DNA from: Beijerinckiaceae bacterium
GTDB lineage: Bacteria > Pseudomonadota > Alphaproteobacteria > Rhizobiales > Beijerinckiaceae
Assembly: GCA_009773635.1 (NCBI GenBank)
Contig: WSYC01000006.1
Span: 212,720 to 276,719 of the forward strand
Direction: 5' to 3'
Length of the DNA stretch: 64,000 bases
A program made the translations under genes and the position numbers. Shown one piece after another: positions 35,907 through 45,134 of this stretch. Within the stretch, counting starts at the first letter, position 1. Each line of letters opens with the position of its first letter. Below the pieces are notes generated by a model that was not told where the DNA came from, ran no database searches, and worked only from the letters and a program-made list of their open reading frames with translations.

Positions 35907-36718
35907 TGGCCCGGATGATCGTGACCATTCTCGGTTGCGGATCATCGGGCGGCGTGCCGCGTGTCGCGCAAGGCTGGGGCAAGTGCGACCCCGCCGAGCC
36001 GCGCAACCGGCGGCGGCGCTGTTCCATTCTGGTGGAGCGCGAAGGCCCGGAGGGCGTCACGCGGGTGCTGATCGATACCTCGCCCGATCTGCGCGAACAG
36101 CTGATCGATGCCGGCGTCAAGGCGCTCGATGCCGTGGTTTTCACCCATGAGCACGCCGACCACACCCACGGGATCGATGATCTCCGGCCGCTGGCGCTGG
36201 TGATGCGCAGGCGTGTGCCGATTTACGCGGACCACACAACCCTGACGATGCTGAAATCCCGTTTCGGCTATTGTTTCGAGACCCCGCCGGGCAGCGATTA
36301 TCCGCCGATCTTGACAGATCATCACATTGATAATAAACATGTTTTCGAGATTTATGGCGCCGGTGGGCCAATCCGCTTCCAGCCGTTTTCGCTCGAGCAC
36401 GGCACTATCGAGGCGCTCGGTTTCCGAATCGGCAGTTTCGCCTATACGCCGGATGTCAGCGCCATTCCGCCTGAGAGCCAGCCGCTGCTGGATGGGCTCG
36501 AATGCTGGGTGATCGACGCCTTGCGCGAAGCGCCGCACCCGACACATTTCAGCCTCGGTGAAGCGCTGGACTGGATCGAGCGCAAACGCCCGGCGCGTGC
36601 CGTGCTCACCAATCTTCATACCGATCTCGATTACGGACGCCTTGCGCGCGAATTGCCGCCGACAATTGTGCCGGCCTTTGACGGGATGCGCCTTGAATGG
36701 GAAGATGGAAATTCGTGA
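35906..36718 (+). CDS. MBL-fold metallo-hydrolase, PhnP-like
   Basis: 270 aa. Starts with the PhnP/RNase Z-like ILGCGSSGGVPRV, has the metal motif TFxHxHADH in VVFTHEHADHTHGIDD (about 75), and later histidines in LEHGTIEALGFRIG and LTNLHTDLDYGRL. Such proteins are phosphodiesterases; in this conserved synteny its role is unassigned. Starts TGATG on the tatD stop. Last gene of the operon; no clear terminator follows. Confidence 0.9.
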   Translation: MARMIVTILGCGSSGGVPRVAQGWGKCDPAEPRNRRRRCSILVEREGPEGVTRVLIDTSPDLREQLIDAGVKALDAVVFTHEHADHTHGIDDLRPLALVMRRRVPIYADHTTLTMLKSRFGYCFETPPGSDYPPILTDHHIDNKHVFEIYGAGGPIRFQPFSLEHGTIEALGFRIGSFAYTPDVSAIPPESQPLLDGLECWVIDALREAPHPTHFSLGEALDWIERKRPARAVLTNLHTDLDYGRLARELPPTIVPAFDGMRLEWEDGNS

Positions 36719-36899
36719 GAAAACGCGGATAAGTTATTGGTACAGAAGGCGTATCCAGCGATGGAATGTCGCAGGCCGGCGCCGCACGGAAAGATCAATT
36801 AGTTCCATAATATGTCTTATGCGAATCATAGATCAGGATTGACGATATCCGGAATTCTGTATCCTCTGACGGGTGTTGAGAGCGAAAGAAGCGGCTGCC

Positions 36900-38051
36900 A
36901 TGTTCACCTTCACCACCACCAGGACGATTGTTGCCGGTGCGGGATCAACCCAGCATATCGTCGAGCACATCCGGCCGATCCTGGGCGACCGCATCCTGCT
37001 GGTGACAGACAAGGGCCTGCGCCGTCTCGGTCTGCTTTCGCATATCCAGCAGCAGCTGGCCGGCGCCGGTATTGCCGTCGCGGTCTTCGACGATATCGCG
37101 GCGGACCCACCGGAAGCGAATGTCTTCGCGGGTGTCCAGATTGCGCGGACGCATCGCGCGACCGGTGTTCTGGCTGTTGGCGGCGGCTCACCGATGGATG
37201 TTGCCAAGGTCATCGCCCTGCTGGCGAAAAGCAGTGAAAGCCTCGCCGAGGCCTATGGCATCGGCAACGCCAAGGGGCCGCGCCTGCCGCTCGTGCTGGT
37301 GCCGACCACCGCCGGCACCGGCTCGGAGGCGACGCCGATCGCGATCCTGACAACCGGCACGGCAGAAAAAAAGGGCATTGTCAGCCCCCTCCTCCTGCCG
37401 GACATGGCGATCCTTGACGCCGATCTGACGCTCGGGCTGCCGCCGCTCGTCACAGCAGCCACCGGCATCGATGCCATGGTCCATGCGATCGAGGCCTATA
37501 CGTCGGGCTCCGCCAACAACAATCCGGTCTCGAAAGCGCTCGCACGTGAAGCGCTCCGGCTGCTGGGGGCCAACATCCGGCAGGCCTGTTTCGAGGGCAA
37601 CAACCGTGAAGCGCGCGAGGGCATGCTGCTGGGCTCGCTGCTGGCCGGGCAAGCCTTCGCCAATTCGCCCGTCGCCGCCGTGCACGCACTCGCCTACCCC
37701 ATCGGCGGGCATTTCCATATCCCGCACGGGCTGTCGAACGCCCTCGTGCTGCCGCATGTGATGCGCTTCAATCTGGAGGCTGCCGGAGAGGCTTACGCCG
37801 AGATCGCGGCGGATGCCTTCCCCAAGCTAGGCAATACGCCGCGCGAAAGCCGGGCCAATGCGTTCATCCTTGAAATCGAGGCGCTTTCCCGTGCGCTTGA
37901 GGTGCCGCAGCGCTTGCGTGATGTCGGCATTCCCGAGGATGCCATCGGCCTGCTCGCCAGCGAGGCGATGAAGCAGACGCGTCTCCTGATCAATAATCCG
38001 CGCCCGCTCACCGAGGTCGACGCGCTCGCGATCTACGAGGCGGCGTATTGA
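36900..38051 (+). CDS. Iron-containing alcohol dehydrogenase
   Basis: About 383 aa, group III Fe-ADH. NAD-binding GGGSPMDVAKV near residue 96, VPTTAGTGSEATP near 138, and the metal-binding His residues in HALAYPIGGHFHIPHGLSNALVLP near 262. ATG 36900 is used. It is preceded by a 181-nt, partly AT-rich gap with its own promoter region, so it is probably not part of the upstream operon. Substrates in the family range from short alcohols to lactaldehyde and maleylacetate. Confidence 0.92.
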   Translation: MFTFTTTRTIVAGAGSTQHIVEHIRPILGDRILLVTDKGLRRLGLLSHIQQQLAGAGIAVAVFDDIAADPPEANVFAGVQIARTHRATGVLAVGGGSPMDVAKVIALLAKSSESLAEAYGIGNAKGPRLPLVLVPTTAGTGSEATPIAILTTGTAEKKGIVSPLLLPDMAILDADLTLGLPPLVTAATGIDAMVHAIEAYTSGSANNNPVSKALAREALRLLGANIRQACFEGNNREAREGMLLGSLLAGQAFANSPVAAVHALAYPIGGHFHIPHGLSNALVLPHVMRFNLEAAGEAYAEIAADAFPKLGNTPRESRANAFILEIEALSRALEVPQRLRDVGIPEDAIGLLASEAMKQTRLLINNPRPLTEVDALAIYEAAY

Positions 38052-38094
38052 TACGAAAAGTGGGCTTCAGGGCCCCTTCCCTGTGTGACGGCTG

Positions 38095-39492
38095 TCAAAG
38101 ATCCAACGTTTTCCGGCTGGCTTCGCCGAGATCCCAGTAAAGCCCCGCCATCAGCCCCAGCGCCTCGCGGATGAGCGCATGCGGCACATGCTCGTTCGGC
38201 GCATGCTGCGAACAGCCGGGATAGGAATGCGGCACCCAGATCGTCTTGAGGCCGAGGAGATCGCAGAACACATCGTTCGGCAGCGCGCCGCCAAGGTTGG
38301 GCAGCAACGCCGGCTTCTTGTTGCTGGAGCGCTGGATCGAGGCGAGCGCGAAATGCACCGCCGGGTGATCCGGATCGAGCCGTGTCGCCGGAAAATTGTT
38401 CTCGCGGGCGCTCCTCACCTCCACCATCGGGAAGCCGTGCCGGTCGAGGTGCGCGCGCAAGGCCGGCATGATCTCGGCATGATCGACGCCGACCACGTGC
38501 CTGAGCTGGCATCGGGCGAAGGCGCGTGGCGGAATGGCGTTGACCGGGGTTTTCGGGTTGCCGGTCTCGTAGGCGAGCACCTCGAAATTGCACCAGCCGT
38601 AGACGCGTTCGACCGGCGTCAGGCCCGGCTCGCCCCAATCGGGGTCGATCACGGGATCGCCGGGGCCGGGTTCGAGCGTGCAATCTGCCAGCGCGGCGCG
38701 GACATTGGCCGGAATGCCCGCTTTCGGCACCAGTGCCGGGACGCGGATCTCGCCCTTCGGCCCGACGATGGAAGCAATCGCATGCGCGAGCTGGGTGCCG
38801 GGGTTTGAGAGCAACCCGCCCCAGTTGCCGGAATGATGCCCCCCTTCCCGCGCCTCGATCACGAGATCGACGAGAAACGCCCCGCGCGCGCCAAGAAACA
38901 CCGTCGGCCGGGTGGCGGAAAGGCGTGGGCCATCCGAGGCGATCAGAAGGTCCGCGGCCAGCAGCGCATTGTTGGCCTCACAGACCTCGCGCAGACCCGG
39001 TGATCCGGTCTCCTCGCCCATCTCGATGATCCACTTGGCGTTGAAGCCAAGCTTCCCGCGTGCCGCGATCACCGCCGCCTGCGCCGCCATGTTGATGGAA
39101 TGCTGACCCTTGTTATCGACGACGCCACGACCATACCAGCGCTCGCCGACAGCCTCCATTTTCCACGGCGAAAGCCCGTCCTTCCAGCCGTCATCAAGGC
39201 CACGGACCACATCGCCATGGCCATAGCCGAGCACGGTCGGCAGATCGGCGCCCTCGATCCGCTCCGCGTAGAGAAACGGCGCCTGCGCTTTCGGGTGGGT
39301 GAGAATCTGCGTTCTGAAGCCCATGGCCTCAAAGGCGGGAATCATCTCGGCGGTGAGATAGGTTGCAAGATCCCCTGCCCGGTCCGGGTTCTGGCTCTCG
39401 GTCGGAATGGCGATCCTGCGCGCGAGATCGGCGGCGAAGGTGCCGGAATCGAACCCGGCGAACGCCGTTGCAATGGCGAGGTCACGCGACAT
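38095..39492 (-). CDS. M20 family metallopeptidase
   Basis: 465 aa, dinuclear zinc peptidase/deacylase. Metal ligands in GYGHGDVV (about 94), VDNKGQHSIN (about 125), the catalytic pair in MGEETGSPG (about 162) and HHSGNWGG (about 222), plus the terminal His in VPHSYPGCSQHAPNEH (about 427). It overlaps the end of the DppF-type ATPase by 11 nt and is last in that operon, so it probably cleaves the imported peptide or acyl-amino acid. Confidence 0.92.
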   Translation of the reverse strand: MSRDLAIATAFAGFDSGTFAADLARRIAIPTESQNPDRAGDLATYLTAEMIPAFEAMGFRTQILTHPKAQAPFLYAERIEGADLPTVLGYGHGDVVRGLDDGWKDGLSPWKMEAVGERWYGRGVVDNKGQHSINMAAQAAVIAARGKLGFNAKWIIEMGEETGSPGLREVCEANNALLAADLLIASDGPRLSATRPTVFLGARGAFLVDLVIEAREGGHHSGNWGGLLSNPGTQLAHAIASIVGPKGEIRVPALVPKAGIPANVRAALADCTLEPGPGDPVIDPDWGEPGLTPVERVYGWCNFEVLAYETGNPKTPVNAIPPRAFARCQLRHVVGVDHAEIMPALRAHLDRHGFPMVEVRSARENNFPATRLDPDHPAVHFALASIQRSSNKKPALLPNLGGALPNDVFCDLLGLKTIWVPHSYPGCSQHAPNEHVPHALIREALGLMAGLYWDLGEASRKTLDL

Positions 39493-40456
39493 GGGAGATT
39501 TCCTTGTTCAGAAGATGACAGGCGGCCGTGCCACCGTTGGCAGGCGCGAGCGCTGGAATCTGGCGGGAGCAGGCGGCGAAAGCGACCGGGCACCGCGGGT
39601 GAAAGACGCAGCCCGGCGGCGGGTTCAGCGGATCAGGGAAGCCGCCCTTGAGGCCGATGTCCGGCACCCCTGCCCCCGGCTCCGGCGTCAGCACGGATTT
39701 CAGCAGCGCCTGCGTGTAGGGGTGCCGGGGCTTGGCGAAGAGGTTGCCGGATGGCGCGACCTCGACCATGCGGCCGAGATACATCACTGCCACCCGGTCG
39801 GCGATGTGTTCGACGACCTGAAGATTGTGCGAAATAAAGAGATAAGTCAGATTAAAATCACGACGCAAATCCATCAAAAGATTGAGAATTTGCGATTGAA
39901 CGGAAACGTCGAGCGCCGAGGTCGGCTCGTCGCAGACGATGAGCTGCGGGTTGAGGATCAGCGCCCGCGCGATCGCGACCCGCTGGCGTTGACCGCCGGA
40001 GAGCTGGCTCGGAAAATGGTTCGCGAAACGGCTCGGCAGGCCCACGCGATCAAGCATCGCGACAGCCGTATCGAAGCGTTCGGTGCGCGCGCCGATGCCA
40101 TGGATCTCGAGCGGCTCGGCCACGCTCGCCCCAATCGAGCGGCGCGGGTTGAGCGAGGAATACGGATCCTGGAAGATCGGCTGCACCAGCTGCGCCAGCT
40201 CAAGGCGCGGGATCGCAGTGACATCGCGTCCGGCGAGCTGGATGCGCCCCTCCGAGGGCCGCATCAAGCCGGTGACGATGCGGCCAAGCGTCGACTTGCC
40301 ACAGCCGGATTCGCCGACAACCCCGACAATCTCGCCGGCGGCAAGGTCAAGGTCGATGCCGTTCACGGCGTTGAGGATCGCGGGCTTGCGGAACGCGCCC
40401 TGCGCGATCTCGAAGCGCTTGGTGACGCCTTGGATCGAGAGAAGTGGCGTGCTCAT
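39482..40456 (-). CDS. ABC transporter ATP-binding protein, DppF type
   Basis: About 324 aa. Walker [10 protein letters not shown] near residue 46, signature QLSGGQRQR near 150, Walker B LIVCDEPTSALD near 170, and the C-terminal oligopeptide/dipeptide-family zinc/cysteine-type tail CVFHPRCPVAFAAC near 290. ATG 40456 follows GGAGG. It forms the heterodimeric ATPase with the DppD-type subunit upstream. Confidence 0.92.
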   Translation of the reverse strand: MSTPLLSIQGVTKRFEIAQGAFRKPAILNAVNGIDLDLAAGEIVGVVGESGCGKSTLGRIVTGLMRPSEGRIQLAGRDVTAIPRLELAQLVQPIFQDPYSSLNPRRSIGASVAEPLEIHGIGARTERFDTAVAMLDRVGLPSRFANHFPSQLSGGQRQRVAIARALILNPQLIVCDEPTSALDVSVQSQILNLLMDLRRDFNLTYLFISHNLQVVEHIADRVAVMYLGRMVEVAPSGNLFAKPRHPYTQALLKSVLTPEPGAGVPDIGLKGGFPDPLNPPPGCVFHPRCPVAFAACSRQIPALAPANGGTAACHLLNKEISHVA

Positions 40457-40520
40457 GCGGCCTCCGGTCTTGATTTTGGCCGCGCGACGATCGTCGAAAA
40501 CCGGTTCCCACTTTTCGACA

Positions 40521-41489
40521 TCACGCGGCCTCCTCACGCAGGCACCGCCAGCGATGCGTGCCGCTTTGTCGTTCGGGGATATCCGCGGCGCACTCCGGCC
40601 CCGCGAGCGAACAGCGGTCGCGGAAGGCGCAGCCGGAGATATCCCCGATCAGCGAAGGCACGACGCCGGGGATGGCACCGAGTGGTTCCCCCGGCTTCGT
40701 CCGCCCAGGCACGGGGATGCAGGCCATCAACCCGCGCGTATAGGGGTGTTTGGGCGCGGAGAAAACCTCCGCTGTCGTCCCCTCCTCGACGATCTCGCCG
40801 GCATACATCACCGCCACGCGGGTCGCGACGCGCGCGACCAGGCCGAGATCATGCGTGATGAGCATCAGTCCGAGACCGAATTCCTGCCCGAGGCTGGCAA
40901 GCAGGCGCAGGATCTGCGCCTGAATGGTCACGTCGAGCGCAGTGGTGGGCTCATCGGCGATCAGGAGCTTCGGCCCGCACATCAGCGCCATTGCGATCAT
41001 CACGCGCTGACGGAGGCCACCTGAGAGCTGGTGCGGGTATTGCGTGAGGCGCTGCGCGCCGTTGGCGATGCCGACCTTGTCGAGCAGGAACAGCGCCCGC
41101 TCCCGCGCCTCGGCCACGCTGGATTGCTTGTGGCGCAGATAGCCTTCCATCAGCTGATCGCCGATCGAGAAGATCGGGTTCAGCGACGTCATCGGCTCCT
41201 GGAAGATCATGGCGATCTCGGCACCGTTGAGCCTGTCGGTCTCGCGAACATCGAGCTTGCGCCCTTCGAAGGCCAGCTGACGGAAGCTGCGCGTCGCGAC
41301 CTTGGGCAGGAGGCCCATGATCGACATGGCCGTCATGGATTTTCCGCAGCCGCTCTCGCCGACGAGGCAGAAGGTTTCCCCGGCTTTCACCGCGAAGGAG
41401 ATGCCGCGCACGGCGCGCAAGGTGCCGCGCTGGGTCGTGATATCCACCGTGAGCCCTTCAACGGCGAGAAGTGGCGTTTGAGCGGCCAT
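40521..41489 (-). CDS. ABC transporter ATP-binding protein, DppD type
   Basis: About 322 aa. Walker [11 protein letters not shown] near residue 42, [11 protein letters not shown] near 95, signature QLSGGLRQR near 152, Walker [13 protein letters not shown], and the cysteine-containing tail CAFRDRCSLAGPEC near 290. ATG 41489 lies 1 nt after the permease stop. The gap to the DppF-type gene is 64 nt. Confidence 0.92.
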   Translation of the reverse strand: MAAQTPLLAVEGLTVDITTQRGTLRAVRGISFAVKAGETFCLVGESGCGKSMTAMSIMGLLPKVATRSFRQLAFEGRKLDVRETDRLNGAEIAMIFQEPMTSLNPIFSIGDQLMEGYLRHKQSSVAEARERALFLLDKVGIANGAQRLTQYPHQLSGGLRQRVMIAMALMCGPKLLIADEPTTALDVTIQAQILRLLASLGQEFGLGLMLITHDLGLVARVATRVAVMYAGEIVEEGTTAEVFSAPKHPYTRGLMACIPVPGRTKPGEPLGAIPGVVPSLIGDISGCAFRDRCSLAGPECAADIPERQSGTHRWRCLREEAA

Positions 41490-41490
41490 C

Positions 41491-42375
41491 TCAGCCCCTC
41501 CCTTTCGGCACGATGATGTCGCGCAAACCGTCGCCCACGAGGTTGATGGCAAAGACAAGCATCGCCAGCATCGAGCCGGGAATGGCGATCATCCAGAAGG
41601 CGAAGAACATCATGGTTTTCGCCTCCGAGATCATCAGCCCCCACGAGGGCAGCGGCGGCTGCACGCCGAGCCCGAGGAAGGAGAGCGCCGCTTCCAGAAG
41701 AATTGCGCTGGCCGCCTCCACCGTTGCGACCACGACGAGCTGCGGGAAGACGTTCGGCAGCACTTCTTTCAGGATGATGCGTGGCATGCTCGCGCCAGCC
41801 GCCTCGGCAGCGGCGACATAATCAAGTCCTCGTACCTGCTGCGTCGCCGCGCGCATGACGACGGCGATGCGGTCCCATTTCAGGAGGCCGAGCACGAGGA
41901 TCACGATCAGCAGCGAGCCGCCGATCATCGCGACGACTGCGAGCGCAACCAGCACGACCGGGATCGCGAGCCGCGTCGTGATCAGGAAGGTGATGAAAAG
42001 ATCGATCCTGCCGCCAAAATAGCCCGCCAGCAGCCCCATCGCCGTGCCGATGACGCCGGAGATCAGCATGACAGCAAAGCCGATCAGCAGCGAGATGCGC
42101 GCGCCGTAGATGAGGCGCGAGAGGTAGTCCCGCCCGAGATTGTCGGTGCCCAGAAGGTGGGCCGGGTTGGCCTTCGCGCTCCAGAACGGCGGAATGAGCC
42201 GGCGCGCAAGATCCTGATCATACGGGTCGAACGGCGCCAGCAGCGGCGCGAACACTGCCATGGCGACGATGATGCCGAGCAGCGCCAGGCCGAGGGTCAG
42301 CCCGCGATGGCCAAGGATCTTGCCGAGAATGCCTGTCCCCGGAGGGCGGGCGGCAACGGATGTGGGGGAGCTCAT
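41491..42375 (-). CDS. ABC transporter permease, DppC type
   Basis: 294 aa with six helices. LLGTDNLGRDYLSRLIYGARI near residue 75 and EAA loop YVAAAEAAGASMPRIILKEVLPN near 185 mark the family. It pairs with the DppB-type subunit, 7 nt upstream. The final helix region ends with the usual GDGLRDIIVPK. Confidence 0.92.
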   Translation of the reverse strand: MSSPTSVAARPPGTGILGKILGHRGLTLGLALLGIIVAMAVFAPLLAPFDPYDQDLARRLIPPFWSAKANPAHLLGTDNLGRDYLSRLIYGARISLLIGFAVMLISGVIGTAMGLLAGYFGGRIDLFITFLITTRLAIPVVLVALAVVAMIGGSLLIVILVLGLLKWDRIAVVMRAATQQVRGLDYVAAAEAAGASMPRIILKEVLPNVFPQLVVVATVEAASAILLEAALSFLGLGVQPPLPSWGLMISEAKTMMFFAFWMIAIPGSMLAMLVFAINLVGDGLRDIIVPKGRG

Positions 42376-42382
42376 CGGTGCC

Positions 42383-43300
42383 TCACTGGATGCGGATGCG
42401 CGGATCGATCCACGCGTTGATGAGATCGGCGGCGAGCGTCAACAGCACGTAGGCAATCGAGAGCATCAGGAGGATCGCCTGCGTTACCGGGAAATCCTTG
42501 TGCGTGATCGACTGGTAGGCGAGGTAACCGAGGCCATCGAGCGCGAAGATCGACTCGATGATGACCGAACCACCGAGCAGCAGCCCGAGCTGCACGCCGG
42601 CCAGCGCCACCACCGGCACCAGCGCATTCGCCAGCGCATGCTTGAGCACCACTTTCGCCTTCGAAAGCCCCTTCGCCCGCGCGGTGCGGACGAAATCCAT
42701 CTCCAGCGCATCGACCATCCCGGCGCGGACGATGCGCATGAACGGCGGCGTGATGTAGTAGCCGAGCGCCAGCGTCGGCAGCACGAAATGCGCCCAGGTG
42801 CCGCTGCCGGAAACCGGCAACCAGCGCAACTGCACCGAAAACAGCATCACCAGCACAAGCGCGAAAAAGAAGTTCGGCATCGCCTGACCGACGACCGCAA
42901 TGCCGAGCGAGAGGCGATCCACCCAGCTGCCCTGATGCACTGCCGAGAGCACGCCGAGCGGAATGCCGACGATGAGCGCGAAGGCGAGCGAGGCCAGCGA
43001 CAGGATGATCGTCGTGCCGATCTTGTCGACAATCAGTCCCATGACCGGGGATTTGAAATAGAGCGAATTGCCGAAATCACCGGTTATCGCGCGCCCGAGC
43101 CAATCAAGGTATTGTACGACGAGCGGCCGATCGAGCCCGTTCAGCTTGCGGATCAGCGCGATATCAGCTTCCTGCGCCCCCTCGCCGGCCAGCGCGATGG
43201 CGACGTCGCCCGTCATCCTGAGCAGCACGAAGCTCAGCACGGAGACGAACAGCGCCACAAGAAACGCCGTTCCCAAGCGTTTCAGGCAATACCCCAGCAT
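42383..43300 (-). CDS. ABC transporter permease, DppB type
   Basis: 305 aa. Starts MLGYCLKRLGTAFLVALFVSVL, followed by the periplasmic segment LNGLDRPLVVQYLDWL and the EAA loop VRTARAKGLSKAKVVLKHALANA near 190. It is separated from the binding-protein gene by 140 nt that holds two perfect hairpins. Confidence 0.92.
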   Translation of the reverse strand: MLGYCLKRLGTAFLVALFVSVLSFVLLRMTGDVAIALAGEGAQEADIALIRKLNGLDRPLVVQYLDWLGRAITGDFGNSLYFKSPVMGLIVDKIGTTIILSLASLAFALIVGIPLGVLSAVHQGSWVDRLSLGIAVVGQAMPNFFFALVLVMLFSVQLRWLPVSGSGTWAHFVLPTLALGYYITPPFMRIVRAGMVDALEMDFVRTARAKGLSKAKVVLKHALANALVPVVALAGVQLGLLLGGSVIIESIFALDGLGYLAYQSITHKDFPVTQAILLMLSIAYVLLTLAADLINAWIDPRIRIQ

Positions 43301-43322
43301 GGTGCCCCCGGATTCTTTCCTT

Positions 43323-43341
43323 GTGAGACCTGAGGTCTCAC
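43323..43341. promoter_or_regulatory. Intercistronic hairpin 1 between binding protein and permease genes
   Basis: GTGAGACC (43323-43330) and GGTCTCAC (43334-43341) form a perfect 8-bp stem with a 3-nt loop. On the transcribed minus strand no T-run follows, so full termination is unlikely. Confidence 0.55.
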
Positions 43342-43372
43342 GTCCCTCGCATAAGCCAGAATATCTGGTAAA

Positions 43373-43396
43373 CCGATCCCGAGGTATCGGGATCGG
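43373..43396. promoter_or_regulatory. Intercistronic hairpin 2 between binding protein and permease genes
   Basis: CCGATCCCGA (43373-43382) and TCGGGATCGG (43387-43396) form a perfect 10-bp stem, loop GGTA. It lies 45 nt after the binding-protein stop. Such hairpins commonly stabilise the binding-protein message and lower expression of the permeases; that role is inferred. Confidence 0.6.
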
Positions 43397-43440
43397 ACGC
43401 GCTTCGCGCTACGCAGGAAGAAGCTTTGCGGAACGCGCGG

Positions 43441-44979
43441 CTACTTCCAGCTCATTTCCCAGAAGCGCGGGATTTCATCCGGGTAGGTTGCGAACTTCAG
43501 CGCCCCGTTGGCGACATAGTGCGTCGTCAGCGAATAGAGTGGCACCGCCAGAGCCTTCTCCTGGATCATCGTGAGTGCCTTCTTGTAGGCCTCCTTGCGC
43601 ACGGCAGGATCGACCGACGAGTCACCCTTTTCGAGGAGATCACGCACCTCCGGGTCGCGCGCCATATCGTCGGCGTGGAACTTGAAGTAGTTCGGTGTCG
43701 AGGCCGAAACGTCATTCACCGAGAACGAGCCCCAGGTCTGGTGCGAGATCGGCACCTTGTTGGTGCGGATCTGCTCGCGCATGGCGGCGTATTGCATGAA
43801 CTTCAGGTTCGCGGTGACGCCGATCGAACGCAGCGCGCCGATCATCGCCTCGGTCTGGTCGCGCTCGCGGTAGGCGTAGATATCGAGCTCGAGCTTCTTG
43901 TCGCCGCCAAAACCGGCTTCCTTCATCAGCTCGCGCGCCTTGGTCGGGTCGTAGGCGTAGCGCGGCGCGCCGGTATCGTCACAGCCGAACTGGGTGGGAA
44001 AGCAGATCACGTTGATCATGCGGGCTTTATCGCCCACAAGCTGCTTCACCATCGCCGCCTTGGGGATAGCGTGGGCAATCGCCTTGCGCACCCGGATGTC
44101 CTTCAGCGCCGGAGTCGGGCTGCCGTCCTGAAGGTTGAAGTTGAGGAAGACGATGCGCATCGTTTCGCCCTCGACCACCTGGAGATGCGGCACGGCCTTC
44201 ATCCCCAGCGCCTGATCGACCGCGACGCCCATGATGAAGTCGAGATTTTCGGCCATGACCTCGGCGGTCTGCGTCTGCCGGTCGGGCAGGAAGCGGATTT
44301 CAAGGTTCTTGATCTTGGGGATATTCTTGCCGAGCGCTGCCGGGTAATCCGGGTTCGCGGCGAGCTTGATCGATTTGCCGATCACGTGCTCGACGATCTT
44401 GTAAGGTCCGGTGCCGACAGGCTTCTCGTTCATGCCCTTGGGGCCGACCTTCGCATAATACTCGTTCGGGTGGATGATCACCGGCCCGGCGAGGTATTCG
44501 ATCGCGGCGGGGAACGGGCGCTTGAGCTTTACACGGACCTGGAACTTGCCGAGCTTCTCGGCGCTCTCGATCCAGTTGACGTTCGTCTGCGTGACGACCT
44601 TGTTCTCGGGCTTGCCAACGAAATTGAAAGTGTAGACGACGTCATCGGCGTCGAATTCCTCACCATTGTGGAATTTGATACCTTCACGCAGGTCGAAATC
44701 GAGGGTCTTGTCGTCAACCCACTTCCAGCTCTTCGCAAGCTGCCCGCGGTATTCATTCGTCACGGGGTCGCGATGGATCAGCGTATCCCAGCCGAGCTGG
44801 CCCATGATGACGCCGATACGGACGTTGTTGAAATAGGGATCGACGCTTTCCGGCACCTGCTCATAAGCAAAGCGGATCGTGTCATCCTTCTTGCCGGCGA
44901 AAGCGGCACTCCCCAGCACCAACGTCGCGGCACCCGCCGCAAGGCACGCCTTCATCAAACGCTGTGTCGTGATCGGCAT
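43441..44979 (-). CDS. ABC transporter substrate-binding protein, SBP_bac_5 (Dpp/Opp) family
   Basis: About 512 aa. A signal peptide (RLMKACLAAGAATLVLGSAAFA) precedes KKDDTIRFAYEQVPESVDPYFNN, and family blocks KFHNGEEFDADDVVYTFNFV (about 102) and KPVGTGPYKIVEHV (about 175) follow. ATG 44979 is preferred over ATG 44985 because GGGAG then has proper spacing. First gene of the operon and divergent from the LysR gene. Peptide-like ligand is supported by the M20 peptidase at the end of the operon. Confidence 0.92.
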   Translation of the reverse strand: MPITTQRLMKACLAAGAATLVLGSAAFAGKKDDTIRFAYEQVPESVDPYFNNVRIGVIMGQLGWDTLIHRDPVTNEYRGQLAKSWKWVDDKTLDFDLREGIKFHNGEEFDADDVVYTFNFVGKPENKVVTQTNVNWIESAEKLGKFQVRVKLKRPFPAAIEYLAGPVIIHPNEYYAKVGPKGMNEKPVGTGPYKIVEHVIGKSIKLAANPDYPAALGKNIPKIKNLEIRFLPDRQTQTAEVMAENLDFIMGVAVDQALGMKAVPHLQVVEGETMRIVFLNFNLQDGSPTPALKDIRVRKAIAHAIPKAAMVKQLVGDKARMINVICFPTQFGCDDTGAPRYAYDPTKARELMKEAGFGGDKKLELDIYAYRERDQTEAMIGALRSIGVTANLKFMQYAAMREQIRTNKVPISHQTWGSFSVNDVSASTPNYFKFHADDMARDPEVRDLLEKGDSSVDPAVRKEAYKKALTMIQEKALAVPLYSLTTHYVANGALKFATYPDEIPRFWEMSWK

Positions 44980-45089
44980 TGTCATCTCCCGGTTCGAACC
45001 AATTGATCTGCTCAGAGTCTTGTCGCTCACTGTGCGCCAGACTGCACTGCCCCTTGCTGCCTCACAATAAGAATGTTTAGAAGAAGGCG

Positions 45090-45104
45090 TTGCCATAAAG
45101 GCAA
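45090..45104. promoter_or_regulatory. LysR-type T-N11-A box
   Basis: TTGCCATAAAGGCAA is a palindrome containing T(45091)-N11-A(45103). It lies in the 155-nt gap between the divergent LysR gene (30 nt upstream of its ATG) and the ABC operon, the expected place for an autoregulatory and activating site. Confidence 0.6.
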
Positions 45105-45134
45105 TGCTAATTCAAAAGGCATGGTGCAAAAGCA

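Noticed and set aside
38052-38094. Bidirectional terminator between the alcohol dehydrogenase and M20 genes
   Set aside because: Only a 5-bp stem (CAGGG/CCCTG) with a weak T-run is present; too weak to list as a feature.
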